Source: Myxococcales bacterium
GTDB taxonomy: Bacteria; Myxococcota; Kuafuiibacteriia; Kuafuiibacteriales; Kuafuiibacteriaceae
Assembly (NCBI GenBank): GCA_019634385.1
Contig: JAHQVK010000099.1
Span: forward strand, 1-58,007
DNA length: 58,007 nucleotides
Direction: 5' to 3'
Part shown: positions 19,481 through 28,736 of the stretch, piece after piece
Position numbering within the stretch: position 1 is the first letter of the stretch
Layout of the letters: every line of letters starts with the position of its first letter
The notes under the pieces: model-generated
What the model saw: the letters and a program-made list of their open reading frames with translations, nothing else
The model's database searches: none
Told to the model about the DNA's origin: nothing
Made by a program: the position numbers and the translations under genes

Positions 19481-20982
19481 CATTGCCTCCAAAAACCGGG
19501 CGCAAATACGGCCAAGAGAGCAAAGAACTCCAGACGCCCAAACAGCATCAACAACGCAAACAGAATCTTTGCCGCATTTCCATAATCAGCAAAATTATCA
19601 CTGCCAATGTGAAATGGAGCCGGACCCATGTTCGAAAGACAACTAAGAACCGCCCCAAAAGCAGTGGGCGGGGGCGTGGTCTCCCACCAACAAACCAACA
19701 TGACACCAAGCCCCATCATAGCCATATATATGATGAAGAAAACTAACGCATCATTGATGGCGGACTGAGGTACGCGCTTACCGCCCATCCGTACAACTTG
19801 GACCAAATTTGGGCGATAGGTGCGACGAATCTCGGTGAAGGTCATCTTCGCCATGAGAATGATCCGCTCAACCTTTATCCCTCCAGCGGTAGAGCCAGCA
19901 CACCCACCCACAAACATAAGGAGCAAGACGATACACAACATCAACGGGGGATACTGGCTGTAGTCATCCGTACCGTATCCGGTAGAAGAAACCGTGGTCG
20001 CAACCATAAACAGTGCATAGCGAAAGGCCTCAAATAAACTATCACCATGTAGTGATACTCCGTAGAGCCCGGCGGTCAAAATTCCAGTTGCGACAAACGA
20101 AATACCAACAAACACTTTAAATTCTAGTGAACGCCCAAAAGCCCGCAGGCTTCTTACTCGAAAACCAGTGTAGAAAAGGGCATAGTTGATACTTGCTAAT
20201 AGCATAAATAGCGCTATCACAATATCTATCCATGGATCATCAAATGCCCCAATGGACGCATCTTTTGTCGAAAAGCCACCGGTCGACATTGTGGTAAGTG
20301 CATGACAGAGAGCATCAAACATCGGCATGCCCAACAAGAGGAGGACCACAAATTCTATTCCGGTAAACATGGCATAGAAACGCCAAAGGATACGCGAAGT
20401 TTCGGCAATACGAGGTCGTAATCCTTCAGAGGTGGTACCCGGGACTTCTTCCCCAAACATATGTTTACCACCAGCCCGAATATTAGGAAACACGGCTACG
20501 AAGAGCACCACAATACCCATACCACCCAACCATTGAATGAGTGACCGCCACAAAAGGAGAGGACGATGTATATCCTCTTCAATGTTGGTTATGACTGTTG
20601 CTCCGGTAGTAGTAAGTCCGCTTACCGACTCAAATAGGGCATCGGCCCAACTCATGTCAGCCCCAACAACAAAAGGAATGGCACCAAAGATACTTGAGGC
20701 AACCCATATTAATGCAACCGCTAAGACCGCTTCCCGTCGACTCACGGTGTCTGAAGCATGTTTCCCGCCGTAAACAAACAGAACACCACCAACAACGATG
20801 GCCGAACCCGCGGCCTTTGCCAAATCGAGAACCCCGTTCGCTGAGCCCTCCGACGAGAGAGGATCAAGAATATCAAATATCCAACCAGCTAACCCACAAA
20901 GAGCGATCGTAACCCCTAATCCAAGAACAACAGCTCCGACCGGTTGCGCAACACTCTTAAGGTTTTGACTACGACGCCCCAT
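19480..20982 (-). CDS. trkH: Trk potassium transporter membrane subunit
   Basis: K+ translocating subunit of TrkAH. 500 residues from the ATG at 20982; the frame extends to a TTG at 21012 without family similarity. About ten membrane segments with four pore loops: SVSGLTTTGATV, ALTTMSTGGFSTKDA, VATTVSSTGYGTDD and LSCLSNMGPAPFHIG. The four filter glycines are present. Starts 39 bp after the trkA stop and overlaps the next gene, so the order is trkA, trkH, coiled-coil gene, MscS. Confidence 0.94.
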   Translation of the reverse strand: MGRRSQNLKSVAQPVGAVVLGLGVTIALCGLAGWIFDILDPLSSEGSANGVLDLAKAAGSAIVVGGVLFVYGGKHASDTVSRREAVLAVALIWVASSIFGAIPFVVGADMSWADALFESVSGLTTTGATVITNIEEDIHRPLLLWRSLIQWLGGMGIVVLFVAVFPNIRAGGKHMFGEEVPGTTSEGLRPRIAETSRILWRFYAMFTGIEFVVLLLLGMPMFDALCHALTTMSTGGFSTKDASIGAFDDPWIDIVIALFMLLASINYALFYTGFRVRSLRAFGRSLEFKVFVGISFVATGILTAGLYGVSLHGDSLFEAFRYALFMVATTVSSTGYGTDDYSQYPPLMLCIVLLLMFVGGCAGSTAGGIKVERIILMAKMTFTEIRRTYRPNLVQVVRMGGKRVPQSAINDALVFFIIYMAMMGLGVMLVCWWETTPPPTAFGAVLSCLSNMGPAPFHIGSDNFADYGNAAKILFALLMLFGRLEFFALLAVFAPGFWRQ

Positions 20983-21021
20983 ATCTACCCCACAATACGA
21001 ACAAAGCCCCAATGTGTGGCG

Positions 21022-22365
21022 TCATAATACTCCAGGTCTAAAGAGTCGCTCTACCGTGGAGCGTGCACCTTTTGTCACGAGAACAATCACCGAGTCCCCT
21101 ACTTGAATCTGACTATTCCCATTTGGAATTATGACCTGCTCGTTGTTTACGATCGCACCGATTAAAGCGCCGCGAGGGAGACTTAGCTGACGAAGGGGCG
21201 TCCCTGCGGCTCTGGAGCCATGTGCCGCCTTTATTTCCAGCACTTCAGCTTGACCCCCATTCAGTTCGGTTAGTGACTGGAGATTACTCTGTCTACCAAA
21301 TCTAAGAATGCGATCGGAAGCAACCGTTCGAGGAGAAACAACAATATCAATTCCCAACTGTCGATAGATGGGCATCGACTCTGGCTTGTGCACAACAGCA
21401 GCCGTTTGGGCAACCCCCATGCGACTAGCCAGCAGGGCGGCCATAAGGTTTAATTCATCACTGGCAGTTGCCGCTGCAAAGAGCTCATAGCTACCTACTT
21501 GCTCGTTCACCAAGGTAGGTGTATCCGTTGCATCACCCTCAATAACATCCACGCCTTCTGGCAACGAGACGATAAGTTCTTCAGCACGTTTCTTATTGGA
21601 TTCGATAATGGCTACCTTAGCTCCATCTTCGAGCAAGGCCCGCGCAACCATCTCACCAGTCAAACCTCCACCAGCAATACACGCCTTGCGGGTCTGTCGT
21701 CTGGCGGTAAACAATTCTTCAGCAGCAGGTAGATCGGAAGGACGCCCAATAAGGAAAATACGATCTCCTTCGAGCAAGTTGTCCGCTCCCCCCGGAACAA
21801 ACAATTCTTTATTGCGGACGACAGCTGCAACCAACGCGTTCTTAAATGGGACACTGGATAGTGGTCGATGACAGTATTTTGACTTCTCAGTGACCTCCAC
21901 CTGGACCAACTCAATCCGGTCTTGTGACAGATCGATAACCTCAACTGCCCCATGACTGCGAGCAACCTTGACCAGCTCTTGAGCAACCAGAACACTAGGA
22001 TTAATGGTCACATCCACACCAAGGAAATCATGACGAACCCCTTGGCGACTCCTCGCAAATTCTATGCCTTGCGTTCTGGCAACCACCCTTTTTGCTCCGG
22101 CCGTTTTTGCTATGAGTGCTGCAACTAAGTTAACTTCGTCGTGATCAGTCACCGCGATACAAAGGTCAGCGCGCGAAATGCTAGCTTGCTCAAGGAGTTC
22201 CTCGCTGGCCCCGTATCCAACAATGGTAGCAACGTCGAACTTTTCATCAACAAGGTCCACCACACTTTGCGAGTGATCAATGGCGACTATGTCATGCCCG
22301 TCCGGCTCCAAGGCGCGAATGAGGTGACGTCCCACCTCGCCCAAGCCGATGATAACAACATGCAT
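21022..22365 (-). CDS. trkA: Trk system NAD-binding regulatory subunit
   Basis: Cytoplasmic gating ring for TrkH. 447 residues from the ATG at 22365, with GGGGCGAG four bases upstream; the longer frame begins with an uncharacteristic SSM leader. Two RCK repeats: the first Rossmann motif is VVIIGLGEVGRHL, the second is ACIAGGGLTGEMVARAL. Each is followed by a TrkA-C domain (about 135-220 and 360-447; GDRIFLIG and GDSVIVLV). Full length, no lesion seen. First gene of the operon, after an unusually long upstream stretch. Confidence 0.94.
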   Translation of the reverse strand: MHVVIIGLGEVGRHLIRALEPDGHDIVAIDHSQSVVDLVDEKFDVATIVGYGASEELLEQASISRADLCIAVTDHDEVNLVAALIAKTAGAKRVVARTQGIEFARSRQGVRHDFLGVDVTINPSVLVAQELVKVARSHGAVEVIDLSQDRIELVQVEVTEKSKYCHRPLSSVPFKNALVAAVVRNKELFVPGGADNLLEGDRIFLIGRPSDLPAAEELFTARRQTRKACIAGGGLTGEMVARALLEDGAKVAIIESNKKRAEELIVSLPEGVDVIEGDATDTPTLVNEQVGSYELFAAATASDELNLMAALLASRMGVAQTAAVVHKPESMPIYRQLGIDIVVSPRTVASDRILRFGRQSNLQSLTELNGGQAEVLEIKAAHGSRAAGTPLRQLSLPRGALIGAIVNNEQVIIPNGNSQIQVGDSVIVLVTKGARSTVERLFRPGVL

Positions 22366-23067
22366 CGAACTCGCCCCCATTGCCACAGCTCACCTAGTTG
22401 GGAAAGTCGAAGATTGTAGACCGAGCAACCGGGACTCTCGGTGAGCGCTCTATGCGGCCCGATTAGAGTTCCGGTTCGATTTGCTACCAAATTGTCGTAG
22501 ATACTGAACTAAACTCAGCGTTTGGCTTCCGAAACCATGGCCAATCAACGTCATCGTGATTACAGACGCACCAGGTCTTTTGCTACGACCACATGCCTCA
22601 AAAGTATGTTGAAATACCACACTTTGGTTAGCAAACCACCGTACGACTCTCTGAGGGCTCGGCTTAGCCCATCGCCTACGATCTTGGACTGACAGCAAAA
22701 ACCCGCTGAGTTGGTTGGTTACTTCCTGACGTCGCGATGGGAAAAGCTGGAGATCTGTCCTCAGCCCCAGTCGGTTTCCACCGTATTTCGCGGTGTATTT
22801 CCTCAGCACCCCTCGAATTACCAATAGCTCTGAAAACCGTTGTAAACAGGAGCCCCCCTCCGGACCGGTCCCCAAGGCTTAACCATTCGCCCCTTCCTCC
22901 ACACTCACGAGCGGGGCGCACAGTAGCGAGGCCCCACCCCCATAGCGCCACACGTTGACTCACACCTAACATCTTAATCGATGCAACTCCCGGAACCAGC
23001 ATTTCCGACTTCCTCAGAGCTGCCGCAAAGACGTACTTGTCATACTTAAGAGGTATAGCGAGTCCTC
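22366..23067 (-). other. 700-bp leader or unknown small gene upstream of trkA
   Basis: The stretch between the acyl-CoA dehydrogenase and trkA, on their strand. It has an open frame at 22450-22875 (141 codons, ending FGSKSNRNSNRAA) and an overlapping one at 22676-23002; neither is recognised and neither has a clear ribosome-binding site. I looked for a c-di-AMP (ydaO) riboswitch, which often precedes K+ transporters, and did not see its conserved core. It could be a decayed gene or a long 5' leader. Confidence 0.3.
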
Positions 23068-23071
23068 TTAA
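23046..23071 (-). terminator. Stem-loop at the end of the acyl-CoA dehydrogenase gene
   Basis: Inverted repeat TTAAGAGG / CCTCTTAA with a 10-nt loop; the dehydrogenase TAA (23068-23070) is inside one arm. There is no U-tract on the minus strand after the stem, so it is at best a weak or Rho-assisted terminator. Confidence 0.35.
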
Positions 23072-24207
23072 AGGCTGCGAATGAGGTCTTTAGTTATATT
23101 TTTCTGGTGAGACTCAAGCGTTCCCCCACCTATTTCAATCAGCTTTGCATCCCGAAACAATCGCTCTACCGGATACTCTTCGCAATAACCAGCACCACCC
23201 AGTACTTGCATAGCATAGTCTGCGACAATCTTTCCCACTGGAGCTGTAAAGAGCTTAGCCGCATCTGATCCCAGGCGGTTCTGAATCTCAGGCCCAACAT
23301 TATGCGCCACATAGTACACCAGGGCCCTAGCTGCTTCGGTCATCGCATATCCATCCGCAATATATCGCTGAATTTGGCCAAATTTGTAAATAGGTTGACC
23401 GAAAGCAACCCGCTCTTTGCTGTGTGCCGTCATGATCTCCATGCAACGATCAGCGATCCCTAGACTCATAGCAGATAACGCCAAGCGCTCAATTTCTAGG
23501 TTTCGCATCATATGCACCAGCCCTGCCCCTTCTCCACCTAGAAGATTTTCCGCTGGCACCTCACAATCTTCGAAAATAAGTTCTCCCATTGTACTACCCC
23601 GCATGCCCATCTTCTTAATCGGCTTGGAGGTCGAAAACCCCGGACAACTTCTATCCACAACAAATGCGGAAATCTCTCCACCGGTCTTAGCATACACCTG
23701 AAAGACATCACCCTCAGACGCATTTGTGATGTACGTCTTAGAGCCATTGACCAGGTATTTTGTACCCTTTTTAACCGCGGTCGTAGACATACCCAATACA
23801 TCTGTCCCATGCCCCGGCTCGGTCATCCCCATACCGCCAACCCACTCTCCAGACAGCGTGGGCTCAAGATACTTTTTCTTTTGGGCATCGTTCGACGCCC
23901 AGTAAAAATTGTTCACAAACAATAGAGCATGTGCCAGATAGGCCAAACAGAAGCCTGGATCCGACTTGGATAACTCGTGGTGCACAATGACCGAGGCAAC
24001 CGCATCCAAACCAGCACCCCCATGCACCTCGGGAATGGTGATACCCATCAGACCCAGTCTTGCAAGCTCCCTAAACAGCGAAATATTTAACTCGCCGCGC
24101 TGGTCGTACTCCGCGGCTTGCGACTCAACCTGCTCTTTCGTGAACGCGGAGATCATATCTCGCAGCATCCGGTGCTCTTGAGATGGATTGAATAGATCTA
24201 ACTTCAC
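23068..24207 (-). CDS. Acyl-CoA dehydrogenase, isovaleryl-CoA type
   Basis: FAD flavoprotein that desaturates acyl-CoA esters and passes electrons to ETF. 379 residues from a GTG at 24207 with AGGAAGGA upstream; the frame runs on to 24327 but those 40 residues are not family-like. FAD/substrate motifs: GMTEPGHGTDV, KTYITNAS, FEDCEVPAENLLG and GGAGYCEEYPVERLFRDAK. The usual catalytic Glu near the C-terminus (YEGT) is Gly here (IEIGGGT), while E240 in NLEIERLAL occupies the helix-G position used by isovaleryl-CoA and long-chain enzymes. This favours branched-chain (leucine) catabolism. No partner genes nearby. Confidence 0.9.
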   Translation of the reverse strand: MKLDLFNPSQEHRMLRDMISAFTKEQVESQAAEYDQRGELNISLFRELARLGLMGITIPEVHGGAGLDAVASVIVHHELSKSDPGFCLAYLAHALLFVNNFYWASNDAQKKKYLEPTLSGEWVGGMGMTEPGHGTDVLGMSTTAVKKGTKYLVNGSKTYITNASEGDVFQVYAKTGGEISAFVVDRSCPGFSTSKPIKKMGMRGSTMGELIFEDCEVPAENLLGGEGAGLVHMMRNLEIERLALSAMSLGIADRCMEIMTAHSKERVAFGQPIYKFGQIQRYIADGYAMTEAARALVYYVAHNVGPEIQNRLGSDAAKLFTAPVGKIVADYAMQVLGGAGYCEEYPVERLFRDAKLIEIGGGTLESHQKNITKDLIRSL

Positions 24208-24647
24208 GCTCTGGTCCTTCCTGAAGCCGTAATCGACTGCCTGACCAACAGTGGCACACCCAGAGTGCAGTGACGAACCTTTTTCCGCACTCAACCCTAA
24301 ACACTGAGCTTCAGACATCGCATACATTTCACCTTATGGCGTGCAGCTACATGGAGCCTGTTGATGCACTAGGCAAGGAACTATCGCGAAGAGACTGGAT
24401 GGTGTGAATTCTCGATTAAGGAGAGAGGCTAGCGGCAGCCAGCGGACGAAGAAACCTCAGGGAATCAACCCATAGGTCACTAAAAATTCGTGACTTTCAG
24501 AAATTAAATGGAGACCTTTGTCCGAGTTGCGCGGCTCGCCCTTGTCAGACCGGTCACTCATAGTTCACGGCAAGCTTTTCGCGAAACCTTGTCATGAAGG
24601 GCGCTCACTCCAGTTGTAGCTATACACCCTGCACCGCCTCGCCTAGC
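24208..24647. other. Intergenic with a decayed R3-like remnant
   Basis: About 440 bp upstream of the dehydrogenase; no convincing gene. An R3 tip-like AGCCTGTTGAT is at about 24355, and a scrambled R3-like segment lies at about 24575-24632 (GCTTTTCGCGAAAC and TAGCTATACACCCTG). The dehydrogenase promoter should lie here but I see no clear consensus. Confidence 0.35.
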
Positions 24648-24836
24648 TAAGCGGTGTCTTTACACTCCGGACCGCGTTCTGACTTGTTTCACACATTTGT
24701 AAAGGGCCTGTGGCTTCGCCACCCTTTCGGCCCCCTCGCCCCGGTACGTACATCCAGTACCGCCCTCCGTGGCCGACCCCCTTACAACACGGGATACGGC
24801 GTCATCTCCACAGCCGGAGGGTAATGACAGGCCCTA
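24648..24836 (-). mobile_element. R1 element copy b
   Basis: 189 bp from TA within CTAA to TA within CTAA. Reversed relative to copies a and i: the CTCCGGACCGCGTTCTGAC arm comes first and GACGCCGTATCCCG (reverse complement) last. Contains GGCTTCGCCACC and the GGGATACGGCGTCATCTCC core. Confidence 0.85.
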
Positions 24837-24951
24837 AGTCGCCAGACCGTTCCCCACGACGAGTCACCGAAATGCGTCCGCGTAGAAACCAAGCCAACCG
24901 GAGTGCTCACCGAAAGGCCCTGTAGCATACGGTTAAGCAGGGTATGGCCAC

Positions 24952-25250
24952 CCAAGCGTGTCTTTAAACTCCGGACCCCATTCTGACTTGTTTCCCGCGT
25001 TTGTGTCGGTTCGGCGGCTTGCCTACCCTTTCTTTCGAGCCCCTCGGCCCGGTACATCGAGTACCCTCCCTCCGGGACCGACCCCTCACAAACGCGAGCT
25101 ACGGCGTCATCTCCGCAGCCGGAGTTTACAGCAGAAATCGCTCGGGTTGAACCCAAGTTCCTGCTTCTACGCCGGGCTATGCCCGCTGCGTGACCACTGT
25201 TGGTTCTTTAGAATCAATTCAAATGGCCTTTGCTGTAAAGACACCCCCTA
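24952..25250 (-). mobile_element. R1 element copy c, interrupted by R4
   Basis: A second reversed R1 copy about 115 bp further on. Its right end is split: GGAGTT then R4 then AAGACACCCCC. Removing R4 and one TA restores the R1 terminus GGAGTTTAAAGACAC and a length of about 190 bp. The copy lies about 100 bp beyond the SulP stop codon. Confidence 0.85.
25127..25237 (+). mobile_element. R4 element copy 2, nested in R1
   Basis: 111 bp from TA to TA, beginning CAGCAGAAATCGCTTGGG and ending GGCCTTTGCTG. Its insertion in the R1 terminus defines the boundary: element CAGC...GCTG flanked by a duplicated TA. Confidence 0.9.
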
Positions 25251-25354
25251 AACCAGTGGGAAAGTAGCTAAGAACACACCAACACAATGATTATTGTTCC
25301 TGCCCGCAGGCGATAGAGACGCTCTCCCCCCACCGCCTGCGTAAACAGTTATCC

Positions 25355-26950
25355 TTAGTGCGACACCGATGTGCTACCTATTTCTGGAATGGATGATAGT
25401 TTAACCTCTATATCACGAGCTGGAGCAACAGCTTGAACAAACTCATGAATTATTTCCAACACATCATGATGGATATGTCGGGAGTTGGCGCCGTCAATCT
25501 CTACATAAGCGCCCTCCCTGATATCATGTAGCGCTCGATTTACCGCCGCTTTATTCAGGAAGCTAACATTCTCACTCAGCTCCAAACGTACCAGGAATCG
25601 TCCCCCAGCATCCGGATGTTCCTCCATATGGTGCAAAAAATAGGGCGTCGATAAATTCTCCTTAAGAATGTAAAAGATTGCGACCACCAGACCAATACAA
25701 ATCCCCATAAGAAGATCTGTAACGAGGATGCCAACAACCGTTGATATGAACGGCAGAAATTGGGGCGCACCCAATTTGTACATTTGGCTGAAGATAGAAA
25801 TTGGGGCAAGTTTATAACCAACAACCAGCAAGACGCCAGCGAGTGTAGCCAACGGGATTGACCTCAGAAGGTCTCCGGCAAACCAGACTGCTAATAGAAG
25901 CCACACACCATGTAGAAAAGCAGAAGCCTGCGTTCGTCCTCCAGAGTGAACATTGGCGGAACCACGGACAATGACCGCTGTCATTGGAATGCCACCAAGG
26001 AACCCTGCGATAATATTACCTACACCTTGCGCTTTCAGCTCGCGGTTCGTCGGTGTGATGCGTTTAAATGGATCAAGCTTGTCGACCGCCTCTACACATA
26101 AGATAGTCTCAATACTTGCAACCACCGCCAGCACTCCCGCTGCGGTATAAATATTGAGATTGGTCCACTGTGAAAAATCAGGTGCTGCCACCATAAACAC
26201 TGAGAGATCGGATACCACCGGTAGCATAACTAATCGTTCACCGGCAACCGCCCACTCCGGAGCATAGTCCAGCAGAATACGATTGAATACGATTCCACCC
26301 AAGACCGCAACTAGTGGTGCTGGAAGCCAACGCAAGTCTTTTAAGACTGGAATTCGAGGCATTAATAGTAGAATACTCAACGACAAGATCGTGATAAGCA
26401 CAGCCCCCACGTGCATCTGCCCCAATGCGGATATTAGAATGCTAAATGTATTTTCCCCTCCGTCTTGGATAAATGCGAGATCTCCTTCATAATCTTTATC
26501 GAAGCCTACTGCATGCGGTATCTGCTTGAGAATCAGTATCAACCCGATAGCAGCTAGCATCCCACGAATAACAGCGTTGGGAATATAGTAACCAAAGATA
26601 CCAAGCCGGGCAAACCCAAGTATAACCTGGATAGCTCCCGCCAGCATCACCGCAAGCAAAAACCCCTCGTATCCCAGAGAGTGAATAGCATCAATCACCA
26701 CCACGGTTAGACCAGCCGCTGGTCCACTCACCGCAAGTGACGCACCACTCAGCCAAGCGACCACGATGCCCCCAACAATGCCGGTAACCAGGCCCGCCAT
26801 AGGCGGAGCACCAGACGCAATAGCAATACCAAGACAAAGAGGCAGCGCTACCAGAGCGACCACCACGCTGGCCGGAAAATCATGTCGAAGGTCACTAAAC
26901 GGTCTTCGACTAGGCTCATGTTCGTGTTTTGCTGTGGAAGCCTTCTCCAT
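25355..26950 (-). CDS. SulP-family anion transporter with STAS domain
   Basis: 531 residues. Opens with the SulP signature FSDLRHDFPASVVVALVALP, then about 11-12 membrane segments (MAGLVTGIVGGIVVAWLSGA, LAVSGPAAGLTVVVIDAI), an NIIAGFLGGIPMTAVIVRGS segment, and a C-terminal STAS domain at about 455-530. This branch of SulP is often found with carbonic anhydrases and is thought to carry bicarbonate or sulfate; a gamma-carbonic anhydrase gene is 14 kb away, but not linked. Monocistronic, with an AT-rich upstream region. Confidence 0.9.
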   Translation of the reverse strand: MEKASTAKHEHEPSRRPFSDLRHDFPASVVVALVALPLCLGIAIASGAPPMAGLVTGIVGGIVVAWLSGASLAVSGPAAGLTVVVIDAIHSLGYEGFLLAVMLAGAIQVILGFARLGIFGYYIPNAVIRGMLAAIGLILILKQIPHAVGFDKDYEGDLAFIQDGGENTFSILISALGQMHVGAVLITILSLSILLLMPRIPVLKDLRWLPAPLVAVLGGIVFNRILLDYAPEWAVAGERLVMLPVVSDLSVFMVAAPDFSQWTNLNIYTAAGVLAVVASIETILCVEAVDKLDPFKRITPTNRELKAQGVGNIIAGFLGGIPMTAVIVRGSANVHSGGRTQASAFLHGVWLLLAVWFAGDLLRSIPLATLAGVLLVVGYKLAPISIFSQMYKLGAPQFLPFISTVVGILVTDLLMGICIGLVVAIFYILKENLSTPYFLHHMEEHPDAGGRFLVRLELSENVSFLNKAAVNRALHDIREGAYVEIDGANSRHIHHDVLEIIHEFVQAVAPARDIEVKLSSIPEIGSTSVSH

Positions 26951-27479
26951 TTTTAGATGGTCCTACAAATGCCGGTAACGAATCAAACCAATAAGCCCGT
27001 TGGCTCTTCAGACATTGGCCGTTCTTAAGGGTTAATTCGACTTCTAGTCCTTCCGCTGGAAGTAGTTTACATCATGTCTCCTAACTACATCAGCAATACG
27101 AAAATATACAAAACTATAAACAACTGGAACTCAGCAACATATTATATTCATTCTAACCATTTGTATTTATGCAAACTTGTAGATTGCTAACCACGCGGCA
27201 AAGGCCACTCGAATTGAACTTGTTGTATTACAAACAAATTCTTCAAATAGTCGCGCGGCACAGCAAGCCGGACCGAACCCCCAAGAGGCTAGACGTAGCG
27301 CAACGGGTTTCTGCGACAGGCACGAGACCTTAACTCGGGCAGTCCCCATACCTCCACCAACCGGTGTTCGGTGATTATAGATTGAACAGGTTGCGCACAA
27401 GACGCTGAGGGGCCTCCAGAAAAAGAATCGGGTGATCGACAAAGATTTCTTTAGCTGAAATTCAGAACAAAGGGAAATA
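26951..27479. promoter_or_regulatory. Upstream region of the SulP gene
   Basis: About 530 bp without a convincing gene. 27060-27180 is strongly AT-rich; on the minus strand a TATAAT occurs at about 27139-27146 without a good -35. A 91-codon frame at 27167-27442 has low-quality composition and is not proposed as a gene. Confidence 0.3.
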
Positions 27480-27594
27480 TACAGCCGAAATTACTTGGGT
27501 TGAACCCAAGTTCCTGCTTCTACGCCGGGCTATGCCCCGCTGCGCGACCACTTGTTGATGCTTACAGAATCAATTCCAAGGGGTCTTAGCTGTA
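27480..27594 (+). mobile_element. R4 element copy 3
   Basis: 115 bp from TA to TA, with all three internal hairpins (GGGTTGAACCC, a GCCGGGCTATGCCCCGC arm pair, and the CTTACAGAATCAA arm). Stand-alone, 36 bp before an R1 copy. An R3-tip-like ATCAACAGGCTG follows at 27601. Confidence 0.85.
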
Positions 27595-27630
27595 TAGGCA
27601 ATCAACAGGCTGCATGTTTAGCCAGACCTC

Positions 27631-27818
27631 TAGAGCGTGGCTTTAACCTCCGGACCGCTTTCTAACTTGTATCCCACACGTGTTAGGGTTCGGTGGCTTC
27701 GCCACCCTTTCGGGCCCCTCAACCCGTTACATCCAGTACCCTCCCTCTCCAGGGCCGACCGTTCACGAACACAGGATACGGCATCATCTCCCCAGCCAGA
27801 GTTAAAAGACACGCCCTA
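27631..27818 (-). mobile_element. R1 element copy d
   Basis: 188 bp, TA to TA (left TA within CTAG), reversed orientation. Contains GGTGGCTTCGCCACCC, GGATACGGCATCATCTCC and the end AAAAGACACGCCC. Lies 41 bp past the stop codon of the following minus-strand gene. Confidence 0.85.
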
Positions 27819-27859
27819 TTGAGCAATCAACATCGACGGGTACAGCTCTCACCGTTCCC

Positions 27860-28627
27860 CTAAAAAGCGGATAACCAAAGCACCTGACCATCATCCAAGC
27901 GGATCTTTGCTAGCACCACATGGGTCGAAAATGTCACTTGCTCGAACCACGTCAATCCGTGTTTCACACCGTTCATAGCTACCACGATACTATCTGAATT
28001 CAGTTGATGTGCTCCTTGTAACTGGCCTTCATCTAAACCAATATCCTCCGCCTTCAATCGCCACTGCACTTGGCCATCGGAATTTATTCGCACAAGATAT
28101 ACTAAACTGGGCTCACCAAGTTCTTCGTACGCAGAGACAATAATAAACTCATCAGTAACCAACGCCGCCCGACCCTGATGCAAAACGGGGCCTACCCCCA
28201 CATACACCCCTGAGTGACCACCTGTTTCTGGTTGCAAGCGTTCGACTCGTCCCGATAGCTGAGAAACAAAACGCAGGCGTTCGGCCCCATCAACTTTGCT
28301 CTCGGGCTCGGACATATCTGTAGGGATCGCCGCTTGGACCTCACCGTCAGAAGTACGTACCCGAGTCAATGTTACTGGCGACCACATTCGCCCATGAAAC
28401 ACCTCTTCAACATACAGATACGCCCCATCCACCCCAAGAGCATTAACCTGTCCAGCCTGATGAAAAGCGGTCAGCAGCCATGTCACGCCAACACCAACCA
28501 CCACCAAAAACCGAGCTGCTCTTGTCCAAAGGCCTCGTGGACCTATGTTAGGCCACACCGCGAATACCACTCCTAACACACTGACAAGCATCAGAAGGTA
28601 TATCCGCACCACGGTCTGATTCATCAT
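27860..28627 (-). CDS. Membrane-anchored protein of unknown function
   Basis: 255 residues, not recognised. AGGACA lies about seven bases before the first ATG. Two N-terminal membrane segments (IYLLMLVSVLGVVFAVW and FLVVVGVGVTWLLTAF) are followed by a beta-rich domain with repeated strand patterns (DGAYLYVEEVFHG, DEFIIVSAYEELGEPSLVYL, LAKIRLDDGQVLWLSAF) suggestive of a partial beta-propeller. The closing motif DGQVLWLSAF looks like a propeller blade strand, so the protein may be C-terminally short. Divergent from the Hpt-like gene at 28737. Confidence 0.65.
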   Translation of the reverse strand: MMNQTVVRIYLLMLVSVLGVVFAVWPNIGPRGLWTRAARFLVVVGVGVTWLLTAFHQAGQVNALGVDGAYLYVEEVFHGRMWSPVTLTRVRTSDGEVQAAIPTDMSEPESKVDGAERLRFVSQLSGRVERLQPETGGHSGVYVGVGPVLHQGRAALVTDEFIIVSAYEELGEPSLVYLVRINSDGQVQWRLKAEDIGLDEGQLQGAHQLNSDSIVVAMNGVKHGLTWFEQVTFSTHVVLAKIRLDDGQVLWLSAF

Positions 28628-28736
28628 ATATTTGTCCTAACACGAGACACACCGCCGGAGGGCCACCGAGGATCAGCAAGCATTTCGCCTACAGACCGGC
28701 GTACCGCTAATGGCCCGTCCGTGACATCCGAACGAG

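Noticed and set aside
22366-23067. Possible c-di-AMP riboswitch before trkA
   Set aside because: The conserved core of the ydaO class could not be located on the minus strand.
27167-27442. A 91-codon minus-strand frame upstream of the SulP gene
   Set aside because: Composition is unlike neighbouring proteins, with no family similarity or ribosome-binding site.
27630-27812. Open frames of 60-125 codons inside R1 copies (also 24782-25156, 47654-47923)
   Set aside because: Similar peptides appear only because R1 copies are similar; there are no ribosome-binding sites and the frames start and stop at different points in different copies.
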